Shown here one piece after another: positions 62,289 through 64,000 of a DNA stretch of 64,000 nucleotides. Position 1 is the stretch's first letter; each line of letters starts with the position of its first letter. The stretch is from Chitinophaga oryziterrae (GTDB lineage Bacteria; Bacteroidota; Bacteroidia; Chitinophagales; Chitinophagaceae). The notes beneath the pieces are model-generated. The model did not search any database. It was not told the DNA's origin and saw only the letters and a list, made by a program, of their open reading frames with translations. The position numbers and the translations under genes were made by a program. The DNA is taken from assembly GCF_009758125.1 (NCBI RefSeq), contig NZ_WRXO01000003.1, positions 620,001 to 684,000 of the forward strand, read 5' to 3'.

Positions 62289-63395
62289 TCAATAGTAATA
62301 ATACTTTTTAATATCCATTTCTTCTTTTTGCCCATCGTCTGTTATCCTGTAACTGATAACGAACTCCAACAATGATTTATCATTGTATTCATTTCGATAA
62401 ACTACTTTCCCCATTACTTCATCTTTATTAAAGGGATGCATGAATGTCATCTCAATAATATTTCCCTGTGTATCATATTTTTCAATGGTGCAGTTCATTT
62501 CCTGAAGGGGATGCGTCTGAAAATATTTATTATCGAATATTGGAATCGCCCATTCCATGCTATTGTTTTTAAACTCATTGTAAAGCGTGGTCAGATCATA
62601 GCGCCCTATTGTCATCTCTGCATTTTCAACTTCAGCACTTTTCTTTGTGATGCTATTTCCTTTTCTGATGATCTCTTCTGTTTTATAAATGTTCATACTG
62701 CCATTATACCTGCCATAATACACTGTTTTCTCCAACTCCTGTTTAGTGTTATAGAAATATTGCCTTTGTAAGGATGGATACTGGACCTCTTCGTGTTTGC
62801 AGAGTTTTTGTTCTTCCGACAGTAAGTTATGCTTATAGGTATATATGAACATATCCGCAAATTGACCGTTCACAGTGGTGAGTTTTGATTTCAGCAAACC
62901 ACCTTCATAAGTGTAAGCAATTTTCGTAGTAGTACCGTCTGCGGCTACTTTGGTTTCTGAACTTTTTACACCATTGCTATAGGTATAAGTGGTGGAATAT
63001 TTTGTGCCTTCTTCACGGTCTTCATGATGTTCAGATAACAGTAATCCGTTTTCAGATTTAGTATCTCTTACATAATATGCTTCATTTTCTTTCCCTGACT
63101 TAATGGGATTGGAAGAGAGATGATCAGCGAAAGTGGTTGTGCCGTGTTTATATACAAGCATGCGATAATTGTCACCAGTGTATGCATAGAGCGTTAACTG
63201 TCCATCCTGCAAATGCCCGGCATCTTTGCTTGTTTCAAAGATGCTGCTGATTTGCTTTTTATCATTGTAAACTATCTTTTTTGATCTTATTTGTGTCCCG
63301 GTTTTATATTCTTCTGAAATAAGGTCCCCGTTAGTATTATATTCTTTTGTAAACGTAAAATGCCCGTCGCGATGAATTTCTTTAGAAAGAGTCAT
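62289..63395 (-). CDS. YD/RHS-like repeat hypothetical protein
   Basis: This 368-residue protein has no signal peptide. It consists largely of short beta repeats of the MORN/YD type, such as KEYNTNGDLISEEYKTG, TYTYSNGVKSSETKVAADG and YTYEGGLLKSKLTTVNG, resembling small relatives of RHS repeats. The end is unusually tyrosine-rich (KKYYYY). Without a toxin tip or secretion signal the role is open. It lies directly upstream of nothing on its strand and downstream of an S9 peptidase gene. Confidence 0.6.
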   Translation of the reverse strand: MTLSKEIHRDGHFTFTKEYNTNGDLISEEYKTGTQIRSKKIVYNDKKQISSIFETSKDAGHLQDGQLTLYAYTGDNYRMLVYKHGTTTFADHLSSNPIKSGKENEAYYVRDTKSENGLLLSEHHEDREEGTKYSTTYTYSNGVKSSETKVAADGTTTKIAYTYEGGLLKSKLTTVNGQFADMFIYTYKHNLLSEEQKLCKHEEVQYPSLQRQYFYNTKQELEKTVYYGRYNGSMNIYKTEEIIRKGNSITKKSAEVENAEMTIGRYDLTTLYNEFKNNSMEWAIPIFDNKYFQTHPLQEMNCTIEKYDTQGNIIEMTFMHPFNKDEVMGKVVYRNEYNDKSLLEFVISYRITDDGQKEEMDIKKYYYY

Positions 63396-63452
63396 AGTGA
63401 TATATTATAGGAATAGCTATAAATGTAGGTAAATTTCCATATGGAGTATGTT

Positions 63453-64000
63453 TTATTTCATCATTCTGTCAAAAAAGTCAGCCGCCCTGTAATAGCCTTT
63501 TACCCAGCTTTTGTATAAGAGGAAATCGTGTATTTCGTCGGGGATGATCAGTTCTTCCCAGTATACTTTCTGTTCCCGCAGTTTTTCCGCCATGTGTACT
63601 GTTTCGCTGAAAGGTACGTTACGGTCATCATCCCCATGAATGAACAACACCGGGGATTTCCATCCTTTTACAAAACTCACGGGAGAGGAAGCGAGGGCTG
63701 TAGCCGCGAAGGCTGTCCTGGTAGCAGGATCATAATCAGATAACCAGTTTTTCATTTCATCGTTCCAGTTATGAACGCCATGTATATCTACCCCGCAGGC
63801 GAAGATATCAGAGTTGCGGGACAGGCCCATGGCAGTCAGGAACCCGCCATAAGATCCTCCCCATAAGCCTATACGTTTTGTATTTACGTCCGTTCTGCCG
63901 CGCAGGTATAGTCCGGCCCCTATAATATCATTGTATTCGCTTGCTCCGTTGGCGCCGTAGTGTAATGCTTCCCGGAACTCCATGCCATAGCCTATACCAC
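63453..64000 (-). CDS. S9 prolyl oligopeptidase family serine peptidase (5' part cut by window)
   Basis: Only the C-terminal catalytic domain is inside the window; the frame stays open to position 64000. The alpha/beta-hydrolase triad is visible: Ser in LWGGSYGGFLTAMG, Asp in FIHGDDDRNVPF and His in PDEIHDFLLYKSW, the usual S9 arrangement. The family cleaves short peptides after proline or similar residues, often after export, but the N-terminal propeller and any signal peptide are not visible. An internal Met at 63983 should not be taken as the start. Confidence 0.9.
   Translation of the reverse strand, partial: GIGYGMEFREALHYGANGASEYNDIIGAGLYLRGRTDVNTKRIGLWGGSYGGFLTAMGLSRNSDIFACGVDIHGVHNWNDEMKNWLSDYDPATRTAFAATALASSPVSFVKGWKSPVLFIHGDDDRNVPFSETVHMAEKLREQKVYWEELIIPDEIHDFLLYKSWVKGYYRAADFFDRMMK

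Noticed and set aside
1..64000. tRNA, rRNA, riboswitch, prophage or complete insertion sequence
   Set aside because: No cloverleaf, rRNA core, known riboswitch motif, transposase or phage structural gene was recognised on either strand; a covariance-model scan would be needed to exclude small RNAs.

Overview
The window looks like a chromosomal segment of a Bacteroidota bacterium, most likely a Chitinophaga-like member of the Chitinophagaceae. The reasons are a SusC/SusD pair under a hybrid two-component regulator, a FecI-type sigma factor with its FecR partner, the DUF4266/DUF3570/ApbE gene set, many AraC-type regulators, a MlaEFD system without MlaB or MlaC, and repeated TAnnTTTG -7 promoter boxes placed only a few bases before start codons. 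No rRNA, tRNA, CRISPR array, phage block or complete insertion sequence was recognised.

Layout. 1-4482: molybdenum hydroxylase operon read leftwards (xdhA, xdhB, and xdhC cut by the window edge). 4541-10272: an MDR oxidoreductase divergent from an AraC regulator, then 3-methyladenine glycosylase, RmuC, another AraC regulator, a DUF3817 membrane protein and dipeptidase E. 10364-13585: secreted GH29 fucosidase, OsmC, and an orphan YhcG-type PD-(D/E)XK nuclease. 14002-22593: one giant gene for a cyclic beta-1,2-glucan synthase-like enzyme (GT84 plus GH94-type modules). 22646-24245: exported MsrB facing an exported esterase, with a shared terminator hairpin that overlaps both stop codons.

24349-36491 is a compact polysaccharide utilization locus: hybrid sensor/regulator, SusC, SusD, GH30 and GH35. 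The two enzyme families together suggest beta-1,6-galactan side chains of arabinogalactan. The SusC promoter region carries phased repeats that could be the regulator's operator. 36580-37575 is an HtrA-like protease without a signal peptide. A 149-bp MITE-like inverted-repeat element separates it from a tight five-gene operon (small exported protein, thioredoxin-like protein, ApbE flavin transferase, DUF4266 lipoprotein, DUF3570 barrel; 37925-41124) that looks like an uncharacterised envelope redox or flavinylation system. An ECF sigma/FecR pair without a TonB receptor, followed by an AraC regulator, comes next.

44396-49576: azoreductase divergent from an HxlR regulator over a perfect inverted repeat, two small proteins, the mlaEFD lipid-transport operon and a small beta-sandwich protein. 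49604-49690 is an unusual 11-bp phased repeat array with an inverted part. 49842-53157 is pstSCAB read leftwards without phoU. 53443-58485 holds small regulatory and housekeeping genes (AraC, SUKH-like, PhnA, MarR with a three-site operator, DoxX, RMD1/DUF155). 58716-64000 holds a DUF4242 protein, a candidate contractile-injection-system cargo protein with a zinc-protease-like core, an SDR, a GH18-like exported protein, a YD-like hypothetical and the end of an S9 peptidase. Long, nearly perfect, unique hairpins close many of the convergent gene pairs.
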